NCBI RefSeq assembly: GCF_900110065.1
Contig: NZ_FOCI01000004.1
Span: 1-64,000 of the forward strand
Origin: Loktanella fryxellensis
GTDB taxonomy: Bacteria > Pseudomonadota > Alphaproteobacteria > Rhodobacterales > Rhodobacteraceae
Reading direction: 5' to 3'
DNA: 64,000 bases
The translations under genes were made by a program, and so were the position numbers. Below the pieces are notes generated by a model, which did no database searches, had not been told where the DNA came from, and worked only from the letters and a program-made list of their open reading frames with translations. Shown here in pieces: positions 43,136 to 52,076 of the stretch. The first letter of the stretch is position 1; each line of letters starts with the position of its first letter.

Positions 43136-43981
43136 ATGTTTCCACGTCCCATCGCCCAGCGCAGTGCTGTCGCCCAGTGGTCCTATTCGGCCATGCTGCC
43201 CATCGCGCTGATCCTGTGGCTGCTGCCGCTGCTCGGCATCGCGCTGACCTCGATCAAACCGTCGTCGGACCTCGCATCCGGCAACTACTTCGGCCTGCCG
43301 AGCTACCTCGCGTTCGAAAACTACTGGAGCGTGCTGTTCGAGTACGACCTGTGGAAATACATCCGCAATTCGTTCGTCGTGACGATTCCCACCGTGGTGG
43401 GTGCGGTGGCGCTGTCGTGCCTGACGGGCTTCGCCTTGGGCATCTACCGGTTCAAGGGCAACCTGCTGATCTTCTTCATGTTCGTGGCCGGAAACTTCGT
43501 GCCGTTCCAGATCCTGATGGTGCCCGTCCGCGATCTGACGCTGGATCTGGGGATCTACGACACGCCGCAGGCGCTGATCCTGTTCCACATCGCGTTCCAG
43601 ACCGGGTTTTGCACCCTGTTCATGCGCAACTTCATCGCAGCATTGCCGCGCGAACTGATCGAGGCGGCGCGGGTCGAGGGCGTCGCCGACTGGCAGATCT
43701 TCTGGTACATCGTGCTGCCGCTGATGAAGCCCGCGATCGCGGCGCTGTCGGTCCTGATCTTCACCTTTGTGTGGAACGACTTCTTCTGGGCCACCGTGCT
43801 GACCACCAGCGCCGACACCCGGCCCGTCACGGCGGGCCTGTCGTCGCTGAACGGCCAGTGGGTCGCAGCCTGGCATCTGGTGTCGGCGGGGTCCATCGTC
43901 GCCGCCCTGCCCCCGGTCGCCATGTTCTTTCTGATGCAGAAACACTTCATCGCGGGCCTGACGCTGGGCGCCGTGAAATAA
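43136..43981 (+). CDS. ABC sugar permease (MalG type)
   Basis: A 281-residue permease with six helices and the EAA loop LIEAARVEGVADWQIFWYIVLPLMKPA (about residues 180-206). The block MFVAGNFVPFQILMVPV and the C-terminal FFLMQKHFIAGLTLGAVK ending are standard for the MalG/LacG group. It starts three bases after the MalF-type gene, with GAGAGG as ribosome-binding site inside the end of that gene. It completes the CUT1 importer. Confidence 0.93.
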   Translation: MFPRPIAQRSAVAQWSYSAMLPIALILWLLPLLGIALTSIKPSSDLASGNYFGLPSYLAFENYWSVLFEYDLWKYIRNSFVVTIPTVVGAVALSCLTGFALGIYRFKGNLLIFFMFVAGNFVPFQILMVPVRDLTLDLGIYDTPQALILFHIAFQTGFCTLFMRNFIAALPRELIEAARVEGVADWQIFWYIVLPLMKPAIAALSVLIFTFVWNDFFWATVLTTSADTRPVTAGLSSLNGQWVAAWHLVSAGSIVAALPPVAMFFLMQKHFIAGLTLGAVK

Positions 43982-43996
43982 ACTGAAAAGCCCCAC

Positions 43997-46075
43997 ATGT
44001 CCCATCATCGCATCGACGCCGCCCGGCAGACCCTCGTGCTGTCGGTCCCCGCCACGGGCCTGCCCGTGTGCACCCATTGGGGCGCGCCTTTGCCCGCCCA
44101 TGCCGATCTGGCGCAGGTCGCTGCGGCTGCGGCACTGGACATCACCGGCGGGATGCTGGACGCCTTGCCCCCGCTGACGCTGTCCCCGCAGCTGGCGGAC
44201 ACCTTTCCGGGGCAAGCAGGCCTGGTGGTGCGGGGGGTGGACGGCACGCCCCTGCACCCCCGTTTCGTGACAGAGGCGCTGGCGACCGACGAAGGCCTCG
44301 CGCTGATCGCGCGCGATGCCGATCTGGCGCTGACGCTGACGTTCCAGTTCACAGCCGACCCCGCCACCGGCATCGTCACGGCGCAGACGACCCTCGATAG
44401 CGACGATCCCGTGCTGTGCGACTGGCTGGCAGCACCCGTCCTGCCCGGCCCGCAACTGGCCGACACGATGATCGACTATGCCGGGCGCTGGAACGGAGAG
44501 TTCCAGCCCGTCACGACGCCCTGGATCCCCGGCATCCGCAGCCGCGACAATCCGACGGGCCGCACCGGGCACGAACATTTCCCCGCCCTGATCCTGCCTG
44601 CCCATGGCTGCACGCACACCGCCGGTCAGGCCCACGCCCTGCACTATGGCTGGTCCGGCGGCCACCGGATGCTTGCCGAGGAACTGCCCGACGGTCGCCG
44701 TCAGGTGCAGTTCGGCCATGCCAGCCGCAGCGACCCGCGCCCCGGCACCCGATTCCAGACAGCACCACTTTACCTCGCCTGGTCGGACAGCGGGCTGAAC
44801 GGCATCGCCACCGCCTATCAGCGCCATCTGCGCGACCGGATCGTGACGTGGCCGCATCCCGACCGCCCGCGCCCCGTGCACTACAACTGCTGGGAGGCGA
44901 TCTATTTCGACCACACGCTGTCCGATCTGACCGCCATCGCCGACCGTGCAGTGGCCCTGGGGGCAGAGCGTTTCGTGCTAGACGACGGCTGGTTCAAGGG
45001 GCGTCATGACGACACCAGCAGCCTCGGCGACTGGACCATCGACACAGCGAAGTGGCCCGACGGCCTCGGCCCGCTGATCGACCATGTCCACAGCCTCGGC
45101 ATGACCTTCGGTCTGTGGTTCGAGCCGGAGATGGTGAACACGGACAGCGACCTCTACCGCGCGCACCCCGACTGGGTGCTGGGGCCGGTGGACCAGCCGC
45201 TGGGCCGCGGGCAGCATGTCCTCGATCTGGCCAATCCTGCCGTGCGCGACGACCTCTTCGCGCAGATCGACGCGGTGCTGTCCGCGCACGACATCGACTA
45301 TGTGAAATGGGACCACAACCGCGTCCTGCCCCATGTGGACGCGAACCAGACGCGCGGCGTGCTGCACCTGTTCCAGCGCCTGCGCGACGCACATCCGGGG
45401 GTAGAGTTCGAAAGCTGCGCCTCGGGTGGTGGGCGCATCGATTTCGGCATCATGGCGCAAACCCAGCGGGTCTGGCTGTCGGACTGCAACGACGCCGCGG
45501 AACGGCTGCGCATCCAGTCGGACGCCGCGATGTTCCTGCCCGCCTGCGTCACCGGGAGTCACGTCGGCCCGCGCACCTGCCACACCACGGGCCGCATTCA
45601 TACCATGGCCTTCCGCGCCTGGGTCGCCGCCAGCCGCCATATGGGGTTCGAGATGGACCCGCGCGAGCTGACAGGGGACGAGGCCGCGACGCTGACCCGC
45701 GTCACCGGCTGGTTCAAGGCCAACCGCGACTGGCTGCGCACGGCCTGCATCCTGCGGCTGGACAGCGCCGACGCCTCTGTCATCGCCGAACAGCATCTGT
45801 CCGACGACAAAGCACGGTTCGCCGTCTGGGCGGGACAGGCGGCGACCAGCGCCCAGATCTCGCCACGCCCCCTGCGCCTGACCGGGCTGGACCCGGAGGC
45901 TGTCTATACCGTGTCGCTGACCAACAAGGAGGATATCTCCTCCCTCTCGCGCGGCGCACCGGCGCTCAAGACCGGCACCCTCACCCTGACGGGTCAAAGT
46001 TTGCTGTCGCAGGGCGTGGCCCTACCCTATGCGGTCCCCTCATCCATCTGGATTCTCGAAGGACACCGCCAATGA
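43997..46075 (+). CDS. GH36 alpha-galactosidase
   Basis: A 692-residue glycoside hydrolase of family 36 that removes terminal alpha-galactose from melibiose, raffinose or galactosylglycerol-like compounds. The N-terminal ~300 residues form the beta-supersandwich; the TIM barrel begins near YNCWEAIYFD and contains RFVLDDGWFKGRHDD, FGLWFEPEMVN, the nucleophile Asp439 in YVKWDHNR and the acid/base Asp496 in SDCNDAAERL. A C-terminal beta domain ends the chain. There is no signal peptide, so the substrate is cleaved in the cytoplasm after import. Length (about 700) is typical. It starts 15 bases after the permease and overlaps the SDR gene by four bases (ATGA). Confidence 0.94.
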   Translation: MSHHRIDAARQTLVLSVPATGLPVCTHWGAPLPAHADLAQVAAAAALDITGGMLDALPPLTLSPQLADTFPGQAGLVVRGVDGTPLHPRFVTEALATDEGLALIARDADLALTLTFQFTADPATGIVTAQTTLDSDDPVLCDWLAAPVLPGPQLADTMIDYAGRWNGEFQPVTTPWIPGIRSRDNPTGRTGHEHFPALILPAHGCTHTAGQAHALHYGWSGGHRMLAEELPDGRRQVQFGHASRSDPRPGTRFQTAPLYLAWSDSGLNGIATAYQRHLRDRIVTWPHPDRPRPVHYNCWEAIYFDHTLSDLTAIADRAVALGAERFVLDDGWFKGRHDDTSSLGDWTIDTAKWPDGLGPLIDHVHSLGMTFGLWFEPEMVNTDSDLYRAHPDWVLGPVDQPLGRGQHVLDLANPAVRDDLFAQIDAVLSAHDIDYVKWDHNRVLPHVDANQTRGVLHLFQRLRDAHPGVEFESCASGGGRIDFGIMAQTQRVWLSDCNDAAERLRIQSDAAMFLPACVTGSHVGPRTCHTTGRIHTMAFRAWVAASRHMGFEMDPRELTGDEAATLTRVTGWFKANRDWLRTACILRLDSADASVIAEQHLSDDKARFAVWAGQAATSAQISPRPLRLTGLDPEAVYTVSLTNKEDISSLSRGAPALKTGTLTLTGQSLLSQGVALPYAVPSSIWILEGHRQ

Positions 46076-46830
46076 CCGCCACATTCACCGACCTTGCAGG
46101 TGCCCACGTCTTCATCACCGGGGGCGGGTCCGGCATCGGCGCCGCCCTGACCGAGGCGTTTCTGCGTCAGGGGTCCAAGGTCAGTTTCGTCGGGCGTGGC
46201 GACTACGCCGATTTCGCCGCCAAAATGGGCGACAAGACCGGCGACACGCCGCTGTTCATCAAATGCGACGTGACCGACACCACGGCGCTGCATGCCGCGA
46301 TGGACCGCGCCGTGGCCGAACAGGGCCCGCTGCGCGTCCAGGTCAACAACGCCGCCACCGACACCCGCATGGCGCCTGCGGACATCACCGTGCAGGACTG
46401 GGACGACCAGATCGCGATCAACCTGCGCCACTATTTCTTTGCCTGCCAGAAGGCCGCCGCCTTGATGGGCAAGGGCGGTTCGATCATCAACTTCTCCTCC
46501 GCCAGCTACCAGATCGCCGGTGACAAGCTGGCCCCCTACATCGCCTCCAACGCGGGCATCATCGGCCTGACGCGGGCACTGGCCCGCGACTTCGGCCCCA
46601 CGGGCATCCGCGTCAACGCAATCTCGCCGGGTCTCGTGCTGACGAAAAAGCAGATCGAGGAGGTGCACACCGAAGAGGATCTCGCCGCGTTCCGCGAACG
46701 GCAGTGCCTGCCGGAGAACCTCTATCCGGGCGACGTGCCGGGGACGGCGCTGTTCCTCGCCTCGGACCTGTCGCGGATGATGACGGCGCAGTGCCTGTTC
46801 ATCGACGGCGGGCTGGCGTTCACCGGATGA
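46072..46830 (+). CDS. SDR oxidoreductase, probable galactose 1-dehydrogenase
   Basis: A 252-residue short-chain dehydrogenase. The cofactor motif TGGGSGIG (about 17-24), CDVTD, NNAA and a Ser-containing NFSSAS strand are present. The active-site Tyr is in PYIASN: the usual YxxxK lysine is replaced by Asn (AAC codon), which is a notable deviation from the classical SDR tetrad. Position between alpha-galactosidase and 2-dehydro-3-deoxygalactonokinase points to oxidation of D-galactose to galactonolactone, the first step of the De Ley-Doudoroff route. Overlaps both neighbours by four bases (ATGA on each side), so it is translated as part of the unit. Specificity is inferred from context. Confidence 0.82.
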   Translation: MTATFTDLAGAHVFITGGGSGIGAALTEAFLRQGSKVSFVGRGDYADFAAKMGDKTGDTPLFIKCDVTDTTALHAAMDRAVAEQGPLRVQVNNAATDTRMAPADITVQDWDDQIAINLRHYFFACQKAAALMGKGGSIINFSSASYQIAGDKLAPYIASNAGIIGLTRALARDFGPTGIRVNAISPGLVLTKKQIEEVHTEEDLAAFRERQCLPENLYPGDVPGTALFLASDLSRMMTAQCLFIDGGLAFTG

Positions 46831-47708
46831 GTCCCACGTCTGCCACATGGATCGCCGCCGATTGGGGCACGACGCACTTGCGGGTCTGGGCGATGTCGTC
46901 CAGCGGCACCGTGCTGGCGCAGGCCACGTCGGACGACGGAATGGGCCGCCTGACCCGCGACGGCTTTGCCCCGGCGCTGGACCGCCTCACGGCAGACTGG
47001 CCCCGCGTGCCGGTCATCGCCTGCGGCATGGTGGGCTCGCGTCAGGGCTGGGTCGAGGCGGCCTATGCAGCGGTTCCCTGTCCGCCGCTGGCGGACGATC
47101 TGACGGCGGCGGGCGACCGGACCCACATCATCCCCGGCCTGAAACAGACCGCCCCCGCCGACGTGATGCGCGGTGAAGAGACGCAGGTCGCAGGTTTCCT
47201 TGCGCTCAACCCCGGCTGGGACGGCGTGATCTGCCTGCCCGGCACCCACACGAAATGGGCGCATGTCAGCGCGGGCGAGGTCGTCAGTTTCCAGACCGCC
47301 ATGACCGGTGATCTGTTCGCCGCCATCACCGGGCATACGGTGCTGCGCCATTCCACCGCCGCGGGCTGGGACGATGCGGGCTTCCTGCTGGGCGTGGACG
47401 AGGCGCTGTCGCACCCCGAACGCCTTGCCACGCGGCTCTTCTCCCTGCGGGCCGAAGGCTTGCTGAACGCGCTGCCCGACGCCACCGCCCGCGCGCGTCT
47501 GTCGGGCCTGCTGATCGGCGCGGAACTTGCCGCGACCCGCGCCTACTGGCTTGGGCAGCAGATCGCCGTCATCGGCGCAGGCACGTTGGCGGGGCTTTAC
47601 GTGGCGGCCCTGGGCGCGCAGGCTGCACCGGCGACGCAGGTGAACGCCGACCGTGCCACCCTTGCAGGCCTGACGGCCGCCCATCGCCGCTGGAAGGACC
47701 GCCCGTGA
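46827..47708 (+). CDS. dgoK: 2-dehydro-3-deoxygalactonokinase
   Basis: A 293-residue sugar-acid kinase of the DgoK family. It phosphorylates 2-dehydro-3-deoxy-D-galactonate to the 6-phospho form. Characteristic blocks are WIAADWGTTHLRVWAM at the N-terminus, CGMVGSRQGW, RGEETQVAGFL, the LPGTHTKWAHV segment, FQTAMTGDLFA and GLLIGAEL. Length matches E. coli DgoK (292). ATG overlaps the SDR stop (ATGA) and its own stop overlaps the aldolase start (GTGA), placing it within a tightly coupled catabolic cassette. Confidence 0.94.
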   Translation: MSPTSATWIAADWGTTHLRVWAMSSSGTVLAQATSDDGMGRLTRDGFAPALDRLTADWPRVPVIACGMVGSRQGWVEAAYAAVPCPPLADDLTAAGDRTHIIPGLKQTAPADVMRGEETQVAGFLALNPGWDGVICLPGTHTKWAHVSAGEVVSFQTAMTGDLFAAITGHTVLRHSTAAGWDDAGFLLGVDEALSHPERLATRLFSLRAEGLLNALPDATARARLSGLLIGAELAATRAYWLGQQIAVIGAGTLAGLYVAALGAQAAPATQVNADRATLAGLTAAHRRWKDRP

Positions 47709-48313
47709 CCCACCGCCCCATCATCGCCATCCTGCGGGGCATCACGCCCGCAGAGGCCGTGGCCGCCGCCGCCGCCTGCATCGCAGCGGGCATCACCCGA
47801 ATCGAGGTGCCGCTGAACTCGCCCACCCCCTTCGACAGCATCCGCCGCATGGCGGACGCCCACGGCGACGTGGCCGAAATCGGCGCAGGCACCGTGCTGA
47901 CCACCGCCGACGTGGGCCGCGTGGCCGATGCGGGCGGCACCCTGATCGTCTCGCCCAACTGCGACACGGACGTGATCCGCGCCGCCAAGGCCGCAGGCAT
48001 GGCCAGCTGGCCCGGCGTGATGACGCCCACCGAATGCTTCGCGGCCCTTGCCGCCGGGGCCGACGGATTGAAGATCTTTCCCGCCAGCCTGATCGGTCCT
48101 GCGGGGATCCGCGCGATGCGCGCCGTCCTGCCCGCCGCCTGCCCGGTCTATGCGGTCGGCGGTGCCGGCCCCGACAACTTCGCCGAATGGCTGGCCGCCG
48201 GCACCGACGGGTTCGGGATCGGCACGGCGCTCTATGTCCCCGGTCTGGACACGGAACAGATCGCCACCCGCGCGCGCAGCATCGTTGCGGCCTACGACGG
48301 GGCGATCGCATGA
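47705..48313 (+). CDS. dgoA: 2-dehydro-3-deoxy-6-phosphogalactonate aldolase
   Basis: A 202-residue class I aldolase of the KDPG/KDPGal family, cleaving KDPGal to pyruvate and glyceraldehyde-3-phosphate. IIAILRGITPAEAV (with the conserved Arg), IEVPLNSP (Glu34 general base), GAGTVLT, SPNCD and the Schiff-base Lys123 in DGLKIFPA are present. The IEVPLNSP and SPNCD forms are DgoA-like; Eda enzymes usually have EVTLRT. The start is GTG overlapping the dgoK stop. It also overlaps the next gene by four bases. Confidence 0.93.
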   Translation: MTHRPIIAILRGITPAEAVAAAAACIAAGITRIEVPLNSPTPFDSIRRMADAHGDVAEIGAGTVLTTADVGRVADAGGTLIVSPNCDTDVIRAAKAAGMASWPGVMTPTECFAALAAGADGLKIFPASLIGPAGIRAMRAVLPAACPVYAVGGAGPDNFAEWLAAGTDGFGIGTALYVPGLDTEQIATRARSIVAAYDGAIA

Positions 48314-49149
48314 GTGAAGCCATCGTCTTCGACCCCACCCCCTGCATTCTGGGCGAAGGGCCGCTTTGGCACCCGGAGCGTGAGCAGCTGTTCTGGTTCG
48401 ACATCATCACCCGCCGGATGCACACGCGCGGCCAGCACTGGGACTTCGACGGTCATGTCTCGGCGGCGGGCTGGATCGACTACGACACGCTGCTGGTCGC
48501 GTCCGAAGTCGCCTTGATGCGCTTCGACATCGCGTCGGGCGACCGGACCAAGATCATGGATCTGGAACACGACATGGCGGGCACCCGATCCAACGATGGC
48601 CGCGCCGACCCGCAGGGCGGGTTCTGGATCGGCACCATGGGCCTCGGCGCTGAGGCCGGTCACGGCAGCATCTGGCGCTACTACCGGGGCGAGCTGCGGC
48701 ACCTCTACCGCGACCTCGCCATCACCAACGCAATCAGCTTCGCCCCCGACGGCACCACCGCCTATTTCGCCGACACCACGACGCAGCAGATCATGCGCGT
48801 GGCGCTCGACGCGCATGGCTGGCCTGCTGGCGACCCGCAGGTCCACATCGATCTGACCGGCACCGACTTCCACCCGGACGGGGCCGTGGTCGATGCGGCA
48901 GGCAACCTGTTTTCGGCACAATGGGGCACGGGCCGCGTGGCGGTCTATGACCCGCGGGGCGCGTTCATCGAACACTTCGCCTTTCCCGCCCTGCATACGT
49001 CCTGCCCGGCGTTCGGCGGCACGGACCTGTACACGCTCTACGTCACCAGCGCCCGGCAAGGCCTGACCGATCCCGACGATGCACAGGGCGCGACCTATGC
49101 GGTCCGCACCCGTTATACCGGCCAGCGGGAACACCGCGTCATCCTCTGA
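48310..49149 (+). CDS. SMP-30/gluconolactonase-family sugar lactonase
   Basis: A 279-residue six-bladed propeller lactonase. The ILGEGPLWHPEREQLFWFDI N-terminus (metal-binding Glu), SNDGRADPQGGFWIGTM (Asn and Asp metal ligands), ITNAISFAPDGTTAYFADT and the late FHPDGAVVDAAGNLFSAQWG are diagnostic. In this operon it most likely hydrolyses D-galactono-1,4- or 1,5-lactone to galactonate. It overlaps dgoA (ATGA) and is followed after 46 bases by the beta-galactosidase gene. Lactone specificity is inferred from neighbours. Confidence 0.88.
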   Translation: MSEAIVFDPTPCILGEGPLWHPEREQLFWFDIITRRMHTRGQHWDFDGHVSAAGWIDYDTLLVASEVALMRFDIASGDRTKIMDLEHDMAGTRSNDGRADPQGGFWIGTMGLGAEAGHGSIWRYYRGELRHLYRDLAITNAISFAPDGTTAYFADTTTQQIMRVALDAHGWPAGDPQVHIDLTGTDFHPDGAVVDAAGNLFSAQWGTGRVAVYDPRGAFIEHFAFPALHTSCPAFGGTDLYTLYVTSARQGLTDPDDAQGATYAVRTRYTGQREHRVIL

Positions 49150-49166
49150 CCCTGTCCTCGCTTTTT

Positions 49167-49189
49167 CCCCAAATACTCAAAAAGAAGAG
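49167..49189 (+). repeat. Divergent intergenic repeat copy D
   Basis: CCCCAAATACTCAAAAAGAAGAG in the 46-base gap between the lactonase and beta-galactosidase genes resembles the second half of copies A-C (GGGATATTTGAAACCAGAAGAA) in layout but lacks the GC-rich stem. Its 3' part (AGAAGAG) also serves as ribosome-binding site of the next gene. The relation to the other copies is tentative. Confidence 0.35.
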
Positions 49190-49195
49190 CGCAAC

Positions 49196-51100
49196 ATGCC
49201 CCGCACCCTCGGCGTCTGCTATTACCCAGAACACTGGCCAGAGGCGCAGTGGGCCACCGACGCTGCCCGGATGAAGGAAACGGGCCTGACCTGGATCCGC
49301 ATCGGCGAATTCGCGTGGAGCCTGATGGAACCCAGCCCCGGCACCTATGACTGGGCGTGGCTCGACCGGGCGGTGCAGACGCTGGGCGACGCGGGGCTGC
49401 GCGTCGTGATGGGCACCCCCACCGCGACCCCGCCGCGCTGGATGCTGGACAAGTTGCCCGACATGCTGCCCGTCGATGCGCAAGGCCGCCCGCGCGGTTT
49501 TGGGTCGCGCCGCCACTACGACTTCAGCCATCAGGGCTACCGCGAAGAATGTCGCCGCATCGCGCAGGCGATGGGCGAACGCTATGGCCGCAACCCGCAT
49601 GTGGCCGCCTGGCAGATCGACAACGAATACGATTGTCATGCGACCACACTCAGCTATTCCGACGCCGCACGCCGCGGGTTCCGTGACTGGCTGGCACAGA
49701 AATACCAGTCGCCCGATGCGCTGAACCGCGCGTGGGGCAACGTGTTCTGGTCGATGCAATACGACGACTTCGACCGGATCGACCTGCCGAACCTGACCGT
49801 GACCGAACCCAATCCGTCGCATGTCATGGACTTCCGCCGCTACAGTTCCGATCAGGTGGTGGCGTTCAACCGGGTGCAGGTGGATGCGCTGCGCCCGCTG
49901 ACCGATGCGCCGCTCATTCACAACTACATGGGCCGCACGCTGACGTTCGATCACTACGCGGTAGGGGCCGACCTCGACATTGCGTCATGGGACAGTTACC
50001 CGATCGGCTTTCTGTCGGACCGGATCGAAGGTTCGCCCAAGGAAAAGCAGACCTTCCTGCGGCAGGGCCACCCGGACAATCAGGCGTTCCACCACGACCT
50101 CTACCGCGCCGTGGGCAAGGGCCGGTTGTGGGTCATGGAACAACAGCCCGGCCCGGTGAACTGGGCGCCCTACAATCCCGCCCCCCTGCCCGGCATGGCC
50201 CGCCTTTGGGCGTGGGAGGCGTTCGCCCACGGCGCCGAGGCGGTCTGCTATTTCCGCTGGCGGCAAGCCCCCTTCGCGCAGGAACAGATGCACGCAGGCC
50301 TCTTGCGCCCCGACAGCCAGCCCGCGCCTGCATTGGCCGAGGCGGCGCAGGTGGCGGCGGAAATCGCCGCGATGCCCGACTGCGATCCGGTCGCGGCACA
50401 GGTGGCGCTGATCTTCGATTACGAATCCGCATGGGCGTGGGACACGCAACCGCAGGGCGCGGATTTCGAGATGTTCCGCCTCGCCTTCGCCGCCTACCGC
50501 GCGCTGCGGCGGGCGGGACTGTCCATCGACATCCTGCCCCCCGACACCGCCGACCTGGCGCCCTACAAGCTCGTCCTCGCCCCCGGCCTGATGACGATCT
50601 CCGATCCCCTCCGCGCCGCGCTCGCGCGCTTTCAGGGCACCGCCCTGATCGGGCCGCGCAGCGATCTGAAGACGCGCGACATGGCGATCCCGGTGCCGAT
50701 GGGCCCCGACCTGCCCGACACTGACGTGACCGTCGTCCTATGTGAAAGCCTGCCGCCCAGCGACAAGATCAAGCTGCAGGGCGGTGGTCGCTTCCGCCAC
50801 TGGTTCGAACACCTGGAAGGCACCGCGCCCGTTCATCTGTCCACCAGGGACGGCCAGCCTGCGATCATGGGCGGCGATCACCTGCGCTATCTGGCGGGCT
50901 GGCCGGATGATGCGACCTTCGATGGTATCGTCGGCGGGCTGTGCGATGCGGCGGGCCTTGCCACGCTGCAACTGCCGGACGGATTGCGCATCCGCGACAC
51001 GGCGCGGCATCGTTTTGTCTTCAATTACGGACCCAAGCCTGTCACATGGCAGGGCACGACGATCCCGGCGGCCGGGGTCCATTGGGAGAGCCTCGCATGA
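49196..51100 (+). CDS. GH42 beta-galactosidase
   Basis: A 634-residue glycoside hydrolase of family 42. It starts with LGVCYYPEHWPEAQWATDAARMKETGLTWIRIGEFAWS, the first barrel strand of GH42. The acid/base Glu144 is in WQIDNEYDCH and the nucleophile Glu315 in WVMEQQPGPVNWAPYN. A Rossmann-like trimerisation domain (from about 395, VALIFDYESAWAWDTQP) and a C-terminal beta domain follow. It is shorter than many GH42 enzymes (about 670-690), mainly at the end. No signal peptide: cytoplasmic hydrolysis of imported beta-galactosides. The AAGAAGAG ribosome-binding site lies within the intergenic element before it. Overlaps galM by four bases. Confidence 0.94.
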   Translation: MPRTLGVCYYPEHWPEAQWATDAARMKETGLTWIRIGEFAWSLMEPSPGTYDWAWLDRAVQTLGDAGLRVVMGTPTATPPRWMLDKLPDMLPVDAQGRPRGFGSRRHYDFSHQGYREECRRIAQAMGERYGRNPHVAAWQIDNEYDCHATTLSYSDAARRGFRDWLAQKYQSPDALNRAWGNVFWSMQYDDFDRIDLPNLTVTEPNPSHVMDFRRYSSDQVVAFNRVQVDALRPLTDAPLIHNYMGRTLTFDHYAVGADLDIASWDSYPIGFLSDRIEGSPKEKQTFLRQGHPDNQAFHHDLYRAVGKGRLWVMEQQPGPVNWAPYNPAPLPGMARLWAWEAFAHGAEAVCYFRWRQAPFAQEQMHAGLLRPDSQPAPALAEAAQVAAEIAAMPDCDPVAAQVALIFDYESAWAWDTQPQGADFEMFRLAFAAYRALRRAGLSIDILPPDTADLAPYKLVLAPGLMTISDPLRAALARFQGTALIGPRSDLKTRDMAIPVPMGPDLPDTDVTVVLCESLPPSDKIKLQGGGRFRHWFEHLEGTAPVHLSTRDGQPAIMGGDHLRYLAGWPDDATFDGIVGGLCDAAGLATLQLPDGLRIRDTARHRFVFNYGPKPVTWQGTTIPAAGVHWESLA

Positions 51101-52068
51101 TCGCACACTTCGGCACCACGGCAGACGGCCTTGATATCGACGCAGTGACGCTGCGGGCGGGCGATCTGACCGCCACCATCCTGACGTGGGGCGCGGTGGT
51201 GCAGGACGTCCGATTGTCCGGCGTGGACTACCCTCTGACCCTGGGGTCCGACCATCTGGCGGACTACGAAGGCGAGATGCGCTATTCCGGGTCCGTCATC
51301 GGCCCCATCGTGAACCGCATCAGCACCGGCCGCGTCGCCATCGACGGCATGATGTACGAGCTGGAACGCAATGCGCCGAACGGCATCCACCTGCATTCCG
51401 GCAGCCGTGCCACGCATCTGCGCCCGTGGAAGATCGCCGAGGCGACACCTGACCGCGTGACCCTGACCCTGCACCTGCCCGACGGCGACTGCGGCCTGCC
51501 CGGCGACCGGCACATCCGCGTGGTCTACACGCTGATCGCCCCCGCGACCCTGACGATGGAAATCACCGGCAAGACCGATCAGCCGACGCTGATGAACTTC
51601 GCCAACCATGCGATGTGGAACCTCGACAACACCCCGACCTGGGCGGGTCACACGCTGCGGGTCGCGGCAGACCGCTACCTGCCCGCCACGCCCGATTTCA
51701 CGCCCACGGGCGAGATCGCCGACATCACCGGATCGCCGCTGGATCTGCGCGCGGGCCGCGTCGTGACGCCCGGCAATCCGGACATGGATCACAACGTCTG
51801 CCTGTCCGACGCCCCCACCGCCCTGCGCGACGTGCTGTGGCTGACGGGTCAGTCCGGCGTCACCCTGACGCTGGCGACCGACCAGCCGGGCATGCAGCTG
51901 TTCGACGGCCGCTGGGCGATCCGTCTCGGCAAGGGCACCTACGAGGGTCTGGTGTTCGAGGCGCAGAACTGGCCCGACGCCCCGACCCACGACGGCTTCC
52001 CCTCGATCCGCGTGACCGAGGACGCGCCTTACCGCCAGTTCACCACGTTCAGTTTCACGCGGAGCTGA
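51097..52068 (+). CDS. galM: Aldose 1-epimerase
   Basis: A 323-residue mutarotase converting the beta-anomer released by the beta-galactosidase to the alpha-anomer (or the reverse). GalM motifs include LTWGAVVQDVRL, SGSVIGPIVNRIS (substrate-binding Arg), GIHLHSG, NFANHAMWNL (catalytic His) and the C-terminal EGLVFEAQNWPDAPTH (catalytic Glu near LVFEAQ). The ATG at 51097 overlaps the beta-galactosidase stop (ATGA). It is the last gene of the ten-gene galactoside operon and converges on the uraH-like gene eight bases away. Confidence 0.92.
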   Translation: MIAHFGTTADGLDIDAVTLRAGDLTATILTWGAVVQDVRLSGVDYPLTLGSDHLADYEGEMRYSGSVIGPIVNRISTGRVAIDGMMYELERNAPNGIHLHSGSRATHLRPWKIAEATPDRVTLTLHLPDGDCGLPGDRHIRVVYTLIAPATLTMEITGKTDQPTLMNFANHAMWNLDNTPTWAGHTLRVAADRYLPATPDFTPTGEIADITGSPLDLRAGRVVTPGNPDMDHNVCLSDAPTALRDVLWLTGQSGVTLTLATDQPGMQLFDGRWAIRLGKGTYEGLVFEAQNWPDAPTHDGFPSIRVTEDAPYRQFTTFSFTRS

Positions 52069-52076
52069 GCGGCGCG

